A DNA stretch of 64,000 nt. Source: Enhydrobacter sp. (GTDB lineage: Bacteria > Pseudomonadota > Alphaproteobacteria > Reyranellales > Reyranellaceae). The translations under genes were made by a program, and so were the position numbers. Positions 6,381 through 15,215 of the stretch are shown piece after piece. Every line of letters starts with the position of its first letter. Position 1 is the stretch's first letter. Below the pieces are notes generated by a model that saw nothing but the letters and a program-made list of their open reading frames with translations, did no database searches and was not told where the DNA came from. The stretch lies in the NCBI GenBank assembly GCA_026126105.1, contig JAHCJV010000003.1:62001-126000 (forward strand), in the 5' to 3' direction.

Positions 6381-7258
6381 GTCGCCAGGACCACGTCGCG
6401 CTGCTCCTGCGTCACCTCGACCTTCTGTCCGAACCACGCCTCGAAGCCCATGCGGCCTTGATGCAGCAGCATACCGAGGCCGTCGATGCAGACGTTGCCG
6501 CGTGCGCGCGCCGCGGCGAGCAGCGGAGTCTCGAGCGGCACGTAGACGATGTCGTCGACCACCGCCGTCGTCGGCAGGTGGGCGAGCTCGAGCTCGAGCG
6601 GCGGCTGGCCCTTCATGCCGAGCGAGGTCGTGTTGACCAGCAGGGTCGTGCCGCCGAGCATTTCGGACCGCTCGTCCCAGCGCTCGATCATGATCTGCCG
6701 GCCGTCATGCGGCGTGAAGCAGAGGCCGAGCGCGGTCGCCGCTGCCTGCGTGCGGTTGATCAGGCGCAGCTCGGGCACGCCGGCATCGACCAGGCTGCAG
6801 ATCACTGCCCGCGCCGCTCCGCCCGCGCCCAGAACGACGACCGGACCGGCGGGTGCGCGCCACTGCGGGGCCCCCTCTTGCAGTGCGGCGAGGAAGCCGA
6901 AGGCGTCGCTGTTGCGGCCCTCGAGGCTGCCGTCGGGCTGCTTGATGACCGTATTTACCGCACCGATCCGCGCGGCATCCGGGTGGATGCGGTCCAAAAG
7001 CGGCATGATGTCGATCTTATGCGGCAAAGTGAGGTTGCACCCGCGGGCATTTTCCGTCGATTTCAGGAAGGTGACCAGCTCCTGCAGCGCCGCCGGATTG
7101 GGCTCGACCGGCAGGCGGCCGTAATGGCCATCGATGCCGTGCTGCCTGAGCCAGTAGCCATGCAGCGCCGGCGAGCGCGAATGTTCGACCGGCCAGCCGA
7201 CGATGCAGGCAAAGGGCCGCCCGCGCGCCTCGTTCAGCAGAGCCTCGTAGGGGGTCAT
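6377..7258 (-). CDS. aroE: Shikimate dehydrogenase (NADP+)
   Basis: 293 residues, slightly longer than typical. It reduces 3-dehydroshikimate to shikimate in aromatic amino acid synthesis. Substrate-side motifs: VGWPVEHSRSPALHG (20-33), NLTLPHK with the catalytic lysine at about 81, and GRNSDAFGF with the catalytic aspartate at about 118. A GAGGAAR dinucleotide loop follows and INRT for NADP. The start at 7258 overlaps the maf stop (ATGA); the stop overlaps the thioesterase start in the same way. The three genes are therefore a tightly coupled maf-aroE-thioesterase operon. Confidence 0.95.
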   Translation of the reverse strand: MTPYEALLNEARGRPFACIVGWPVEHSRSPALHGYWLRQHGIDGHYGRLPVEPNPAALQELVTFLKSTENARGCNLTLPHKIDIMPLLDRIHPDAARIGAVNTVIKQPDGSLEGRNSDAFGFLAALQEGAPQWRAPAGPVVVLGAGGAARAVICSLVDAGVPELRLINRTQAAATALGLCFTPHDGRQIMIERWDERSEMLGGTTLLVNTTSLGMKGQPPLELELAHLPTTAVVDDIVYVPLETPLLAAARARGNVCIDGLGMLLHQGRMGFEAWFGQKVEVTQEQRDVVLAT

Positions 7259-7863
7259 GCAGCTTTCTCCAGGCCGATGCCGTGGCCGGACAGGAACGAC
7301 AAAAGCGGGAGCAGCGGCAGTCCCAGGATGGTGAAATAGTCGCCGTCGACCCGGCTGAAGAGGTGCGCGCCCAGCCCTTCGAGCTGATAGGCGCCCACTG
7401 ACGCGAGCACATCGTCGCCGGCACTCGCCAGATAGCTGTCGATGAAGCCGTCGCTCAGTTGCCTCATGGTGAGCCGTGCCCGCTCGCTCCAATGCCATAG
7501 CCGCGCGCCGCCGCGCGCCACGACCACTGAGGAGAACAGCTCGTGAGTCTGGCCGCGCAGGCTCTGCAGCTGCTTGCGGGCGGCGGCGAGATCGGGCGGC
7601 TTGTCGAACATCCGGCCGTTGCAGGCGAGGGTCGAATCGGCGCCGACCACCATCGCGTCGGGATGACGCGCCGAGACCTTCACTGCCTTCATCTCCGCCA
7701 GGGTGGAGGCAAGCTCTTGCGGCGCTGCGCGACTGCCGAGGCTGCGCTTAACCTCATCCTCGTCGATTCCCGACGGTTCTACCTTGAACACGAGTCCCGC
7801 ATTGGCGAGAAGCTGGCGGCGGGAGGGGCTGGCGGATGCTAGGATGAGAGAGCGGGCGGGCAT
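7255..7863 (-). CDS. maf: Maf-family nucleoside triphosphate pyrophosphatase
   Basis: 202 residues. Maf enzymes hydrolyse (often modified) nucleoside triphosphates to monophosphates and can affect division. Motifs: LILASASPSRRQLL at the N-terminus, VVGADSTLACNGRMFDKP, LRGQTHELFSSV and GDYFTILGLPLLPLL. The VVGADS form with PSRRQL suggests the broader dTTP/UTP- or 7-methyl-GTP-type group; the subgroup is not settled. First gene of the maf-aroE operon in this arrangement. Confidence 0.92.
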   Translation of the reverse strand: MPARSLILASASPSRRQLLANAGLVFKVEPSGIDEDEVKRSLGSRAAPQELASTLAEMKAVKVSARHPDAMVVGADSTLACNGRMFDKPPDLAAARKQLQSLRGQTHELFSSVVVARGGARLWHWSERARLTMRQLSDGFIDSYLASAGDDVLASVGAYQLEGLGAHLFSRVDGDYFTILGLPLLPLLSFLSGHGIGLEKAA

Positions 7864-7882
7864 GATACTTCAAAGACTACGC

Positions 7883-9001
7883 TTATGCTGGCTCGAGGCG
7901 AAAGAGACCGCCTCTGTCGCTGTGGGTGACGAGATAGAGCAGCCCGTCCGGCCCCTCGCGAACATCGCGGATATAGGGAAGCCGACCCTCGATCAACCGC
8001 TCCTCGGTCACGTATCGCTCGCCGTCCAGCTCGATCCGGAACAGCGCGTAGGCCGACAGCCCGCCCATGAACAGCGATCCCTGCCACGCTGGGAACCTGT
8101 CTCCGGTATAGAAGCAAAGACCGCTGGGCGAGATCGACGGAACCCAGGTGCGGATCGGGTCTTCCATGCCCGGCAGGCTCTTGTAGGGGCTGATGATCGA
8201 GCCGCCGTAGTCGACGCCCGCCGTCGCCTTCGGCCAGCCGTAGTTGGCGCCGGCTTTCAGGATGTTGAGTTCGTCGCCGCCGCGCGGTCCGTGCTCGGCT
8301 TCCCAGATCTTCCCGCTCTCTGGATGGACGGCGAGGCTCTGTGGATTGCGATGGCCCCAGGTGAAAATCTCCGGCCGCGCTCCGGTCCGGCCAACGAAGG
8401 GATTGTCCGGTGGCACGCTGCCGTCGTCGCGCAGGCGCACTACCTTGCCGGCGAGATCGCCGAGATCCTGAGCGCGTGACATGTTGTATCGCTCGCCGGT
8501 GGTTGCATACATCAGCCCCGCGCGATCGAAGACGATTCGCGAGCCGAAATGCAACCCGCCCGATGCCCGCGGCAGGGCCTCGAAGATCCTGATGACCGCG
8601 CGCAGGCCGCCATCGCCCCATTCGGCACGGGCGACCGTGGTTGCATTACCGCCCGGACCATCGGCGGAATAGGAAAGATAGAGCACGCGGTTCTGCGCGA
8701 ACTGGGGGTGCAGGCAGACGTCGAGCAGCCCCCCTTGCCCGGTGGCCGCCACCTTGGGCACGCCGCTCAGCGGTGTAGGCTCCAGCCTGCCGTTGGCGAA
8801 GACCCGGAGCCGTCCTGGCCGTTCGGTGATCAGCATCCGCCCGTCCGGCAGGAAGGCCATACCCCAGGGCTGCTCCAGCCCCGTGGTCAAGGTGACCAAC
8901 CGCAGCGTGTACTTGCTGCTTTTGACGATGTCCTGCGCGCGAGCAATGGCCGGCGCCGCGACTACGCTGGCTGCCGCCAAGGTGAATTGACGCCGATTCA
9001 T
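7883..9001 (-). CDS. PQQ-dependent sugar (aldose/sorbosone) dehydrogenase, periplasmic
   Basis: 372 residues. A Tat-type signal (MNRRQFTLAAASVVAAPAIARAQ) precedes a six-bladed propeller of the YliI/Asd glucose-sorbosone dehydrogenase family. Seen: LEQPWGMAFLPDGRMLITERPGRLR, GGLLDVCLHPQF, GGLHFGSRIVFD, TWGHRNPQSLAVHP, EHGPRGGDELN and NYGWP, the residues that line the PQQ and calcium sites. The natural sugar is unknown. RBS AAGGAAGG precedes the start. It diverges from the quinone reductase gene; with coaE/dnaQ beyond, these two genes interrupt the usual maf-aroE-coaE-dnaQ order. Confidence 0.9.
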   Translation of the reverse strand: MNRRQFTLAAASVVAAPAIARAQDIVKSSKYTLRLVTLTTGLEQPWGMAFLPDGRMLITERPGRLRVFANGRLEPTPLSGVPKVAATGQGGLLDVCLHPQFAQNRVLYLSYSADGPGGNATTVARAEWGDGGLRAVIRIFEALPRASGGLHFGSRIVFDRAGLMYATTGERYNMSRAQDLGDLAGKVVRLRDDGSVPPDNPFVGRTGARPEIFTWGHRNPQSLAVHPESGKIWEAEHGPRGGDELNILKAGANYGWPKATAGVDYGGSIISPYKSLPGMEDPIRTWVPSISPSGLCFYTGDRFPAWQGSLFMGGLSAYALFRIELDGERYVTEERLIEGRLPYIRDVREGPDGLLYLVTHSDRGGLFRLEPA

Positions 9002-9060
9002 CGACCTTCCTTTCGTCGCTCATTATAGTGGTCGGTTAGGACCTCAAAGGGGGAGAACAA

Positions 9061-10038
9061 ATGTCGAAGTCGATCCTGATACACGAGAATGGCGGGCCCG
9101 AGACGATGAAGCTCGAGGACGTCGAGGTGGGCAAGCCGGGGCCGGGACAGGTGAAGATCAGGCACACCGCCATCGGCCTCAACTTCATCGATATCTATAC
9201 GCGGTCGGGCCTCTACAAGACGCCCCTGCCAAACGCCGTGGGACGCGAAGGCGCCGGTGTGGTCCTCGAGGTCGGCCCTAAGGTGAAGGACTTCAAGAAG
9301 GGCGACCGGGTGGCCTATTGCGGCGAACTCGGCGCCTATTGCGAGGAGCGCCTGATCGGCACGGCGCAGCTGGTGAAGGTGCCAAAAGGCGTGAGCGACG
9401 AGCAGGCCGCGGCGATCATGCTGAAGGGCATGACCACGGAATATCTCGTCGACCGCACCATCAAGCCGTGGGTCAAGAAAGGCGACACCATCCTGTTCCA
9501 CGCCGCTGCCGGCGGTGTCGGGCTGCTGTTCGGCCAGTGGGCCAAGGCGCGCGGCTACAACGTGATCGGCACGGTGTCGTCGCCGGCCAAGGCCGCACTC
9601 GCCAAGAAGAACGGCTACAAGTGGGTGATCGACTACACCAAGCAGAACATCGTCGAAGAGGTGATGAAGATCACCAAGGGCAAGAAAGTGCCGGCGGTAG
9701 TGGACGGCGTCGGCAAGGACACCTGGGAAGCCTCGCTCGACTGCCTGCAGCCGCGCGGCATCATGGCCTCGTTCGGCAATGCATCCGGCCCGGTGCCGCC
9801 GCAGTCGATCGCGATCCTCAACACGAAGGGCTCGCTCTATCTCACCCGACCGAGCCTCGGCGCCTACACCGCGACCCGCGCCGACCTCGAGAAATCAGCC
9901 AATTCACTGTTCAAGATGGTGAAGAGCGGCAAGGTCAAGATCGCCATCGACCAGCGCTACCCGCTCGCTGAAGCTGCGCAGGCGCATATCGACCTCGAAA
10001 GCCGCAAGACCACTGGGCAGACGATCCTGGTGCCTTAA
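9061..10038 (+). CDS. NADPH:quinone oxidoreductase, zeta-crystallin type
   Basis: 325 residues, a zinc-free medium-chain dehydrogenase/reductase. It begins [21 protein letters not shown] and has [24 protein letters not shown] and the coenzyme loop [15 protein letters not shown]. It ends in the usual [15 protein letters not shown] and [15 protein letters not shown]. Such enzymes perform one-electron reduction of quinones with NADPH. A GGGGGAG RBS sits 7 bases upstream. 25 bases separate it from coaE, which may be co-transcribed. Confidence 0.92.
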   Translation: MSKSILIHENGGPETMKLEDVEVGKPGPGQVKIRHTAIGLNFIDIYTRSGLYKTPLPNAVGREGAGVVLEVGPKVKDFKKGDRVAYCGELGAYCEERLIGTAQLVKVPKGVSDEQAAAIMLKGMTTEYLVDRTIKPWVKKGDTILFHAAAGGVGLLFGQWAKARGYNVIGTVSSPAKAALAKKNGYKWVIDYTKQNIVEEVMKITKGKKVPAVVDGVGKDTWEASLDCLQPRGIMASFGNASGPVPPQSIAILNTKGSLYLTRPSLGAYTATRADLEKSANSLFKMVKSGKVKIAIDQRYPLAEAAQAHIDLESRKTTGQTILVP

Positions 10039-10063
10039 GCGACTGTCAGGACAGGCTGGCCGA

Positions 10064-10726
10064 ATGGTCATCGTCGGACTCACCGGCTCGATCGGCATGG
10101 GCAAGTCGACGGCCGCGAAGATGCTGCGGCAGATGGGCGTGCCCGTGTACGACGCCGACGCCGCCGTTCACCGCCTTCAGGCGCCGGGCGGCCTCGCTCT
10201 CCCGCTCATCGAGGCGGCGTTCCCCGGTGTGGTGAAGGACGGCGTACTCGACCGGCAGGCGCTCGGCGTGCGCGTTTTCGGAGACAGGGAAGCGCTGCGC
10301 CGACTTGAGGCGATCGTGCATCCGCTCGTCGCCCAGCAACAACGCATGTTCCTCAAACGGGCGGGGCTGCGTGGCGACCCGTTGGTCGTCCTCGACATTC
10401 CGCTGCTGTTCGAGGGCATGGGCGAGCGCCGGGTCGATGCCGTGCTGGTGGTGAGTGCGCCCGCCTTCCTGCAGCGGCAGCGGGTCATGGCGCGGCCCGG
10501 CATGACGGAAGCGAAGCTGGCCGGCATCCTGCGCCAGCAAGTGCCGGACGCGGTGAAGCGACGGAAGGCGACAGCCGTCATTCCCACCGGTCTCGGTCTG
10601 GCGCCGACGCGGCTCGCGTTGGCCAAGGCTGTGCGCCGGCTGACGAGGCGCAAAGGCATCGCTTGGCCGCCGAACCCCTGGCGCGATCGATTCACAGCCA
10701 AGCTAGCGCGAGCGCGGCGGAAGTAG
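10064..10726 (+). CDS. coaE: Dephospho-CoA kinase
   Basis: 220 residues; last step of coenzyme A synthesis (phosphorylation of the ribose 3'-OH). P-loop [12 protein letters not shown] (5-16), [30 protein letters not shown] and [30 protein letters not shown] are all family signatures. The C-terminal end ([26 protein letters not shown]) is longer and more basic than usual. It is followed by dnaQ, the order standard in alphaproteobacteria. Confidence 0.93.
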   Translation: MVIVGLTGSIGMGKSTAAKMLRQMGVPVYDADAAVHRLQAPGGLALPLIEAAFPGVVKDGVLDRQALGVRVFGDREALRRLEAIVHPLVAQQQRMFLKRAGLRGDPLVVLDIPLLFEGMGERRVDAVLVVSAPAFLQRQRVMARPGMTEAKLAGILRQQVPDAVKRRKATAVIPTGLGLAPTRLALAKAVRRLTRRKGIAWPPNPWRDRFTAKLARARRK

Positions 10727-10792
10727 GCTAAGTGGGCAGTCAATCTTTTCCTGCCCATGAAGCCGGGAGAGGAAGTTTTTCAGCAGGTCACC

Positions 10793-11473
10793 ATGCGCGA
10801 GATTGTCCTCGATACCGAAACCACCGGCCTCGACCCTCTTGCCGGTCATCGCGTCGTCGAGCTGGGCTGCGTCGAGCTGGTCAACATGGTGGCCACAGGC
10901 AGGACCTTCCATGCCTACTTCAATCCGGAGATGATAATGCCGGCCGGTGCACAGGACGTGCACGGCCTCAGCGATGCCTACCTCGCCGACAAGCCGCGTT
11001 TCGCCGAGCGGGTCGACGAGTTCCTGGATTTTATCGCCGACGCCCAGCTTGTTATCCACAATGCACAGTTCGACCTCGGCTTCCTCAACGCCGAGCTGGC
11101 GAGGGTGGGCAAGACGAAGCTCACCAACTCCTACGTCGACACGGTGTCGATGGCGCGCAAGAAGTTCCCCGGCCAGCGCGCAAGCCTCGATGCCTTGTGC
11201 GAGCGTTTCGGCATCGACAACTCGAGTCGGACCAAGCATGGCGCTCTGCTCGACTCCGAGCTGCTTGCCGAGGTCTACCTCGAGCTCAGCGGCGGACGTC
11301 AGCGGGATCTAGGCCTGGCCCCCGAAATGGCGGCGCGGGTTATTGCCGGCGTGGCACTGGCAGCGGGCGCGACAATCCGTCCGGCGCGGCCGCATGCGCC
11401 GGCGGCGGAGGAACTCGCTGCCCACACGGCCTTTCTCTTAAAGCTCAGCGATCCGCTCTGGCTGCGAGCGTAA
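10793..11473 (+). CDS. dnaQ: DNA polymerase III epsilon subunit (3'-5' proofreading exonuclease)
   Basis: 226 residues from the ATG at 10793 (MREIVLDTETTGLDP), where other epsilon subunits begin. An in-frame ATG at 10757 would add twelve residues and has no better RBS. DEDDh exonuclease motifs: DTETTGLDP (Exo I), HNAQFDLGFLN (Exo II) and KHGALLDSELLAEVY (Exo IIIe with the catalytic His). A proline/alanine-rich linker and a short C-terminal helix for binding the alpha subunit follow. It acts in the replisome. Normally neighbours coaE and secB; here pqi genes follow. Confidence 0.93.
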   Translation: MREIVLDTETTGLDPLAGHRVVELGCVELVNMVATGRTFHAYFNPEMIMPAGAQDVHGLSDAYLADKPRFAERVDEFLDFIADAQLVIHNAQFDLGFLNAELARVGKTKLTNSYVDTVSMARKKFPGQRASLDALCERFGIDNSSRTKHGALLDSELLAEVYLELSGGRQRDLGLAPEMAARVIAGVALAAGATIRPARPHAPAAEELAAHTAFLLKLSDPLWLRA

Positions 11474-11592
11474 TTCCGTCTGCATCGTCGCTGCAGGGTA
11501 ATGGGCAAGGAGTCTCGACTTCGCTAAGGTGAGGGTCCAAGAGGCTGAGTACAATTTCTACGACCGAACCTGTTCCCGTCCCGACTGCCGGC

Positions 11593-13212
11593 GTGCACCG
11601 CCGGCGTCGCATCCCACTTATCTGGCTCGTGCCGCTGATCACCGGCCTGATCGCACTGTGGCTTGCCTGGGATACCTATTCCAAGCGCGGCCCGACCATC
11701 ACTGTGTCCTTCGATTCGGCATCCGGTCTGACGGCCGGACAGTCGCAGCTCAAGTTCAAGGACGTGACGATGGGCACGGTGAAGTCCGTCACGGTTTCGC
11801 CGGACCTGTCCAGGGTGCTGGTCACGATCGAGACGACGCACGAGGCCGCACCGCTTCTCAACGACAAGACGATCTTCTGGATCGTCAAGCCGCAGCTTTT
11901 CGCCGGCAACATATCGGGCCTCGACACGCTGCTGTCCGGCTCCTATGTCGGCATGCTGCCAGCCACTGAAAGGGGAAAGCCGCAGCGCGAGTTCGTCGGC
12001 AAGAGGGATCCGCCGATCCTGACCACCGAAGTGCCAGGCACCACCTTCATCCTCGAGACGCGGCGGCTGCGCTCGATAAGCCTAGGTTCGCCGATCTTCT
12101 ATCGTGACATCGAGGTCGGCACGGTGCTGGGCTGGGATCTCGGCGACATGGCGCGCAGCGTTGCCATCCATGCCTTCGTGCGTGCCCCGTTCGACAAGTA
12201 CGTCCACGATGATTCGACCTTCTGGAATGCCTCGGGCATCTCGTTCAAGCTCGCCGGGACCGGTCTCGACGTTCAGGTGGAGTCTCTCAAGGCCCTCCTC
12301 ATGGGTGGCATCGCCTTCGAATCGAAGCCCGGCACCAGCGCCCCGGTGAGTGCGGCCAAGCACCGCTTTCCCCTTTATGCCACCCGTGATGCAGCGCAAG
12401 CGGCCGGCTTCGCCTACCATCTGCAGGTGATGTCGAACTTCAAGGGCTCCGTGGCGGGCCTCGATATCGGCGCCGACGTCACCTTGCACGGGCTGAAAAT
12501 CGGTGAAGTCACCGATGTCGGGTTGAAGTTCGACCCTACGCTCAGCCGTATCGTGGCGCCGGTGCACTATCGCATCGATGCCGAGCGCATCGCGGGCATC
12601 GCCGCCATAAAGGGGATGCCGCCCGGCACCATAGCAGAGCAGATGGTGAAGCGCGGCTTCCGCGCCGTTCTACAGGCACCGAGCCTGATTGCGCCCGGCA
12701 AGATCATCGCCCTGGAGTTCGTGCCCGACGCTCCGCCCGACGAGCTGCGCCGCGATGGAGACGTCTTCATCGTGCCATCGTCGGAAGGTGGCGGATTCGA
12801 CAGCATCACCCGCTCGGCCAACGAGCTGTTGTCGAAGATCAACCGCATTGATTTCGACGCCATTGGCACCAGCGTAACGGGCATCGCCAAGGGGCTGGAC
12901 GCCAAGATCAATGGCCCCGAGATCAAGTCAATTCTGGCTGACACGCAGGACACGATGCGCAAGATCGACGCCGGCGTCGGTCCCGCAATGGCCAAGCTGC
13001 CCGACATCGCCAATCAGCTTCAGGCCGCGCTCATCCAGGTCAACCGGCTGGCCGCGTCAATCAATGCCGGTTATGGCGGCGAATCCCGCCTCAACCGCGA
13101 CATCGAGAACCTTGTGCGCCAGTTCACCGACACGGTGCGGTCGGTGCGCGCGCTGTCCGATCTCCTGACCCGCGATCCCCAGGCCCTGATCAAGGGTCGA
13201 GGCAAGGATTGA
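11593..13212 (+). CDS. pqiB: PqiB-type MCE-domain intermembrane lipid-transport protein
   Basis: 539 residues as read from GTG 11593; upstream codons in frame (TTEPVPVPTAG) look like a natural N-terminal tail, so a non-standard start slightly further up is possible. One N-terminal membrane helix (IPLIWLVPLITGLIALWLAW), then three MCE/MlaD domains (about 35-125, 150-240 and 275-385). Each has the TI.V.F..A.GL..G...K-type strand pattern. A long helical C-terminal part (about 400-530) forms the tube tip. It bridges inner and outer membranes. pqiC and pqiA follow at once. Confidence 0.9.
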   Translation: MHRRRRIPLIWLVPLITGLIALWLAWDTYSKRGPTITVSFDSASGLTAGQSQLKFKDVTMGTVKSVTVSPDLSRVLVTIETTHEAAPLLNDKTIFWIVKPQLFAGNISGLDTLLSGSYVGMLPATERGKPQREFVGKRDPPILTTEVPGTTFILETRRLRSISLGSPIFYRDIEVGTVLGWDLGDMARSVAIHAFVRAPFDKYVHDDSTFWNASGISFKLAGTGLDVQVESLKALLMGGIAFESKPGTSAPVSAAKHRFPLYATRDAAQAAGFAYHLQVMSNFKGSVAGLDIGADVTLHGLKIGEVTDVGLKFDPTLSRIVAPVHYRIDAERIAGIAAIKGMPPGTIAEQMVKRGFRAVLQAPSLIAPGKIIALEFVPDAPPDELRRDGDVFIVPSSEGGGFDSITRSANELLSKINRIDFDAIGTSVTGIAKGLDAKINGPEIKSILADTQDTMRKIDAGVGPAMAKLPDIANQLQAALIQVNRLAASINAGYGGESRLNRDIENLVRQFTDTVRSVRALSDLLTRDPQALIKGRGKD

Positions 13213-13217
13213 GCTTT

Positions 13218-13802
13218 ATGACCTCGCAAGCCCTGACGAATCGCCGCCACTTTCTGGCGCTCGCCTTTCCGACCGTCGCCGCCGCCTGCGGCTCCTCACC
13301 CGATCCGTCGCTGTATATTCTCACGATCAAGCCGGGGCCGGTGCTGCAGGGCGGGCCGCCGATCGTGCAGCTGCGCGAGATCGGCCTCGCGCGTTATCTC
13401 GACCGCCGCGAGATCGTCCGGTCATCCGACGGCAACCGGCTCGATGTGGCTTACAACGACTGGTGGGGTGAGTCGCTCGGCGCCATGCTGGCGCGGGTGC
13501 TGGTGGTCGGCCTGTCGCAGCGCCTGCCCAATTCCAGCATCTACAGCGAGAGCGGGGCGATCGCGAGTGATCCCAATGCGATCCTTGCGGTCAACATCCA
13601 GCGCCTAGACGTCGACCAAAGTGGCATCCTGCAGCTGCTGGCGCAGGCAAATGTGGAGTTCAATCGGCCGAGAAAATCGGCGGCGCGGACGTTCATGATC
13701 GCTAAGCCGGTGCCGGCCGCGACCATCGCGGGCCACGTAGCCGCCGCCAGCGATGCCGTCGGCGAGCTCACCGACGGGCTCGCCGCGCTGCTGCAGCGCT
13801 GA
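13218..13802 (+). CDS. pqiC: PqiC-type outer-membrane lipoprotein
   Basis: 194 residues from the ATG at 13218; the TTG at 13209 overlaps the pqiB stop. A twin-arginine-like signal ending in a lipobox (NRRHFLALAFPTVAAAC) indicates a lipoprotein, possibly Tat-exported. The mature part has the ABC-transport-auxiliary (DUF330) pattern: YILTIKPG, IVQLREIGLARYLDRREIV and WGESLGAMLARVLVVGLSQRLP. PqiC docks the PqiB tube at the outer membrane. Six bases separate its stop from the pqiA start. Confidence 0.85.
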   Translation: MTSQALTNRRHFLALAFPTVAAACGSSPDPSLYILTIKPGPVLQGGPPIVQLREIGLARYLDRREIVRSSDGNRLDVAYNDWWGESLGAMLARVLVVGLSQRLPNSSIYSESGAIASDPNAILAVNIQRLDVDQSGILQLLAQANVEFNRPRKSAARTFMIAKPVPAATIAGHVAAASDAVGELTDGLAALLQR

Positions 13803-13807
13803 CAGTC

Positions 13808-15169
13808 GTGTCGCCCCCGCCCGCAGCACCCGCTATCGAGGCCGAGCCGTCTGTCACGCATCCCGAGCTGCGCGAGTGCTTCGGCTGCGGAATGTTCCAA
13901 ATAGTGCCGGCGCTGGGCCCCGACCAACGCGCGGACTGCCTGCGATGCGGCACTGCATTGCGCCGGACTCGCACCGACTCCTTCGGCCGTGGGATCGCAC
14001 TCAACGCCGCCACATTGGTGCTGTTCTTGGTGTTGTGGACCAGCATGCTGATGCAGGTTTCGACCGCGGGCATCGTGCATGACTCGACCCTGGCCTCCGG
14101 CCCTCTCGAGCTAGTGCGCCACGGTTTATGGCCGCTCGCACTGATCGTGGCCTTTACCACCGCGATCGCGCCCCTCGGCAAGCATGCCGGCATGCTCTAC
14201 GTCCTGATCGGCGCGAGTGCGCGAACGCCGTTTCCCTATCTCGGCCGGGTTTTCCGATTCGCCCGCACCATGGGCATCTGGGCGATGCTCGAAGTGCTGC
14301 TGCTGGGTGTGTTCGTCGCCTTTACCAAGCTCGGCGATCTCGTCCACATTGAGGTTGGTCCTGCCGTCTGGGCGCTCGGCCTGCTGACGATCACGGCATT
14401 GTGGGCCGACACGGCGGTAGACCGGGACGCAGTATGGGAGGCCATAGAGCGAAGCGGCCAAACCCAGGCGCCGCTGCCCGAGAACCGCTCTCTGGTCTTC
14501 CATCCCGGGATGGTGGCGTGCGAGGCTTGCGGCCTCGTGGCGCAGGGTGGTGACCATCGCGAGGGTGGTGGGCACGGCTCGTGCCTGCGCTGCGGCGCGG
14601 CACTGCATCCACGCAAGCCTGACGCCCTCAACCGTACCTGGGCCTATGTCATCGCCGCCACAATTCTTTATATCCCGGCCAACTATTACCCGGTGCTGAC
14701 GGTGATCCAGGCCGGTTCTGGCCAGCCCAGCACCATCTTGGACGGGATCATCGAGCTGATCGCCTCGCACATGTATCCGCTGGCGATTCTCGTGTTCGTC
14801 GCCAGCGTCATGGTGCCCATCCTCAAGCTCGCCGGGCTCGCCGTCATGCTGATGGCGGTGATGCTGGTCACCACCGAACTCGGCGCCAATCGCCTGCTGA
14901 TGCAGCGCACGAAACTCTACTTCATCGTCGCCTGGATCGGGCGCTGGTCAATGGTCGATATCTTCATGGAATCACTGCTCGGCGCGCTGGTGCAGTTCGG
15001 CGCCGTGGTGAGCATTGCACCCGGCATGGGTGCTGTCGCCTTCTGTGGCGTGGTCATCATAACCATCCTGGGCGCCGAGGCCTTTGACCCGCGGATCATG
15101 TGGGACGCTGCCGGACAGAACAAGCACAGGCCGTGGCAGTATTTGCGGGCGCGCCGAACGACGCATTGA
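13808..15169 (+). CDS. pqiA: PqiA/LetA-like inner-membrane protein, two zinc ribbons
   Basis: 453 residues from GTG 13808. It has two repeats, each with a rubredoxin-like zinc ribbon (CFGCGMFQ..CLRCG at about 18-45; CEACGLVAQ..CLRCG at about 238-262). Each ribbon is followed by a four-helix membrane domain, including ANYYPVLTVIQAG and ILKLAGL. This is the full PqiA layout; it partners PqiB in moving lipid between membranes. In E. coli the order is pqiA-pqiB-pqiC; here pqiA is last. Confidence 0.9.
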   Translation: MSPPPAAPAIEAEPSVTHPELRECFGCGMFQIVPALGPDQRADCLRCGTALRRTRTDSFGRGIALNAATLVLFLVLWTSMLMQVSTAGIVHDSTLASGPLELVRHGLWPLALIVAFTTAIAPLGKHAGMLYVLIGASARTPFPYLGRVFRFARTMGIWAMLEVLLLGVFVAFTKLGDLVHIEVGPAVWALGLLTITALWADTAVDRDAVWEAIERSGQTQAPLPENRSLVFHPGMVACEACGLVAQGGDHREGGGHGSCLRCGAALHPRKPDALNRTWAYVIAATILYIPANYYPVLTVIQAGSGQPSTILDGIIELIASHMYPLAILVFVASVMVPILKLAGLAVMLMAVMLVTTELGANRLLMQRTKLYFIVAWIGRWSMVDIFMESLLGALVQFGAVVSIAPGMGAVAFCGVVIITILGAEAFDPRIMWDAAGQNKHRPWQYLRARRTTH

Positions 15170-15215
15170 CGGAGACGAGGCCCGAGCGGCGTGCTGGTCT
15201 GGTCAGGGGCGCCCT

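Noticed and set aside
11051..11059. Perfect DnaA box (TTATCCACA) inside dnaQ
   Set aside because: It is a single copy and simply encodes the conserved VIHNA segment of Exo II; no cluster or AT-rich element nearby.
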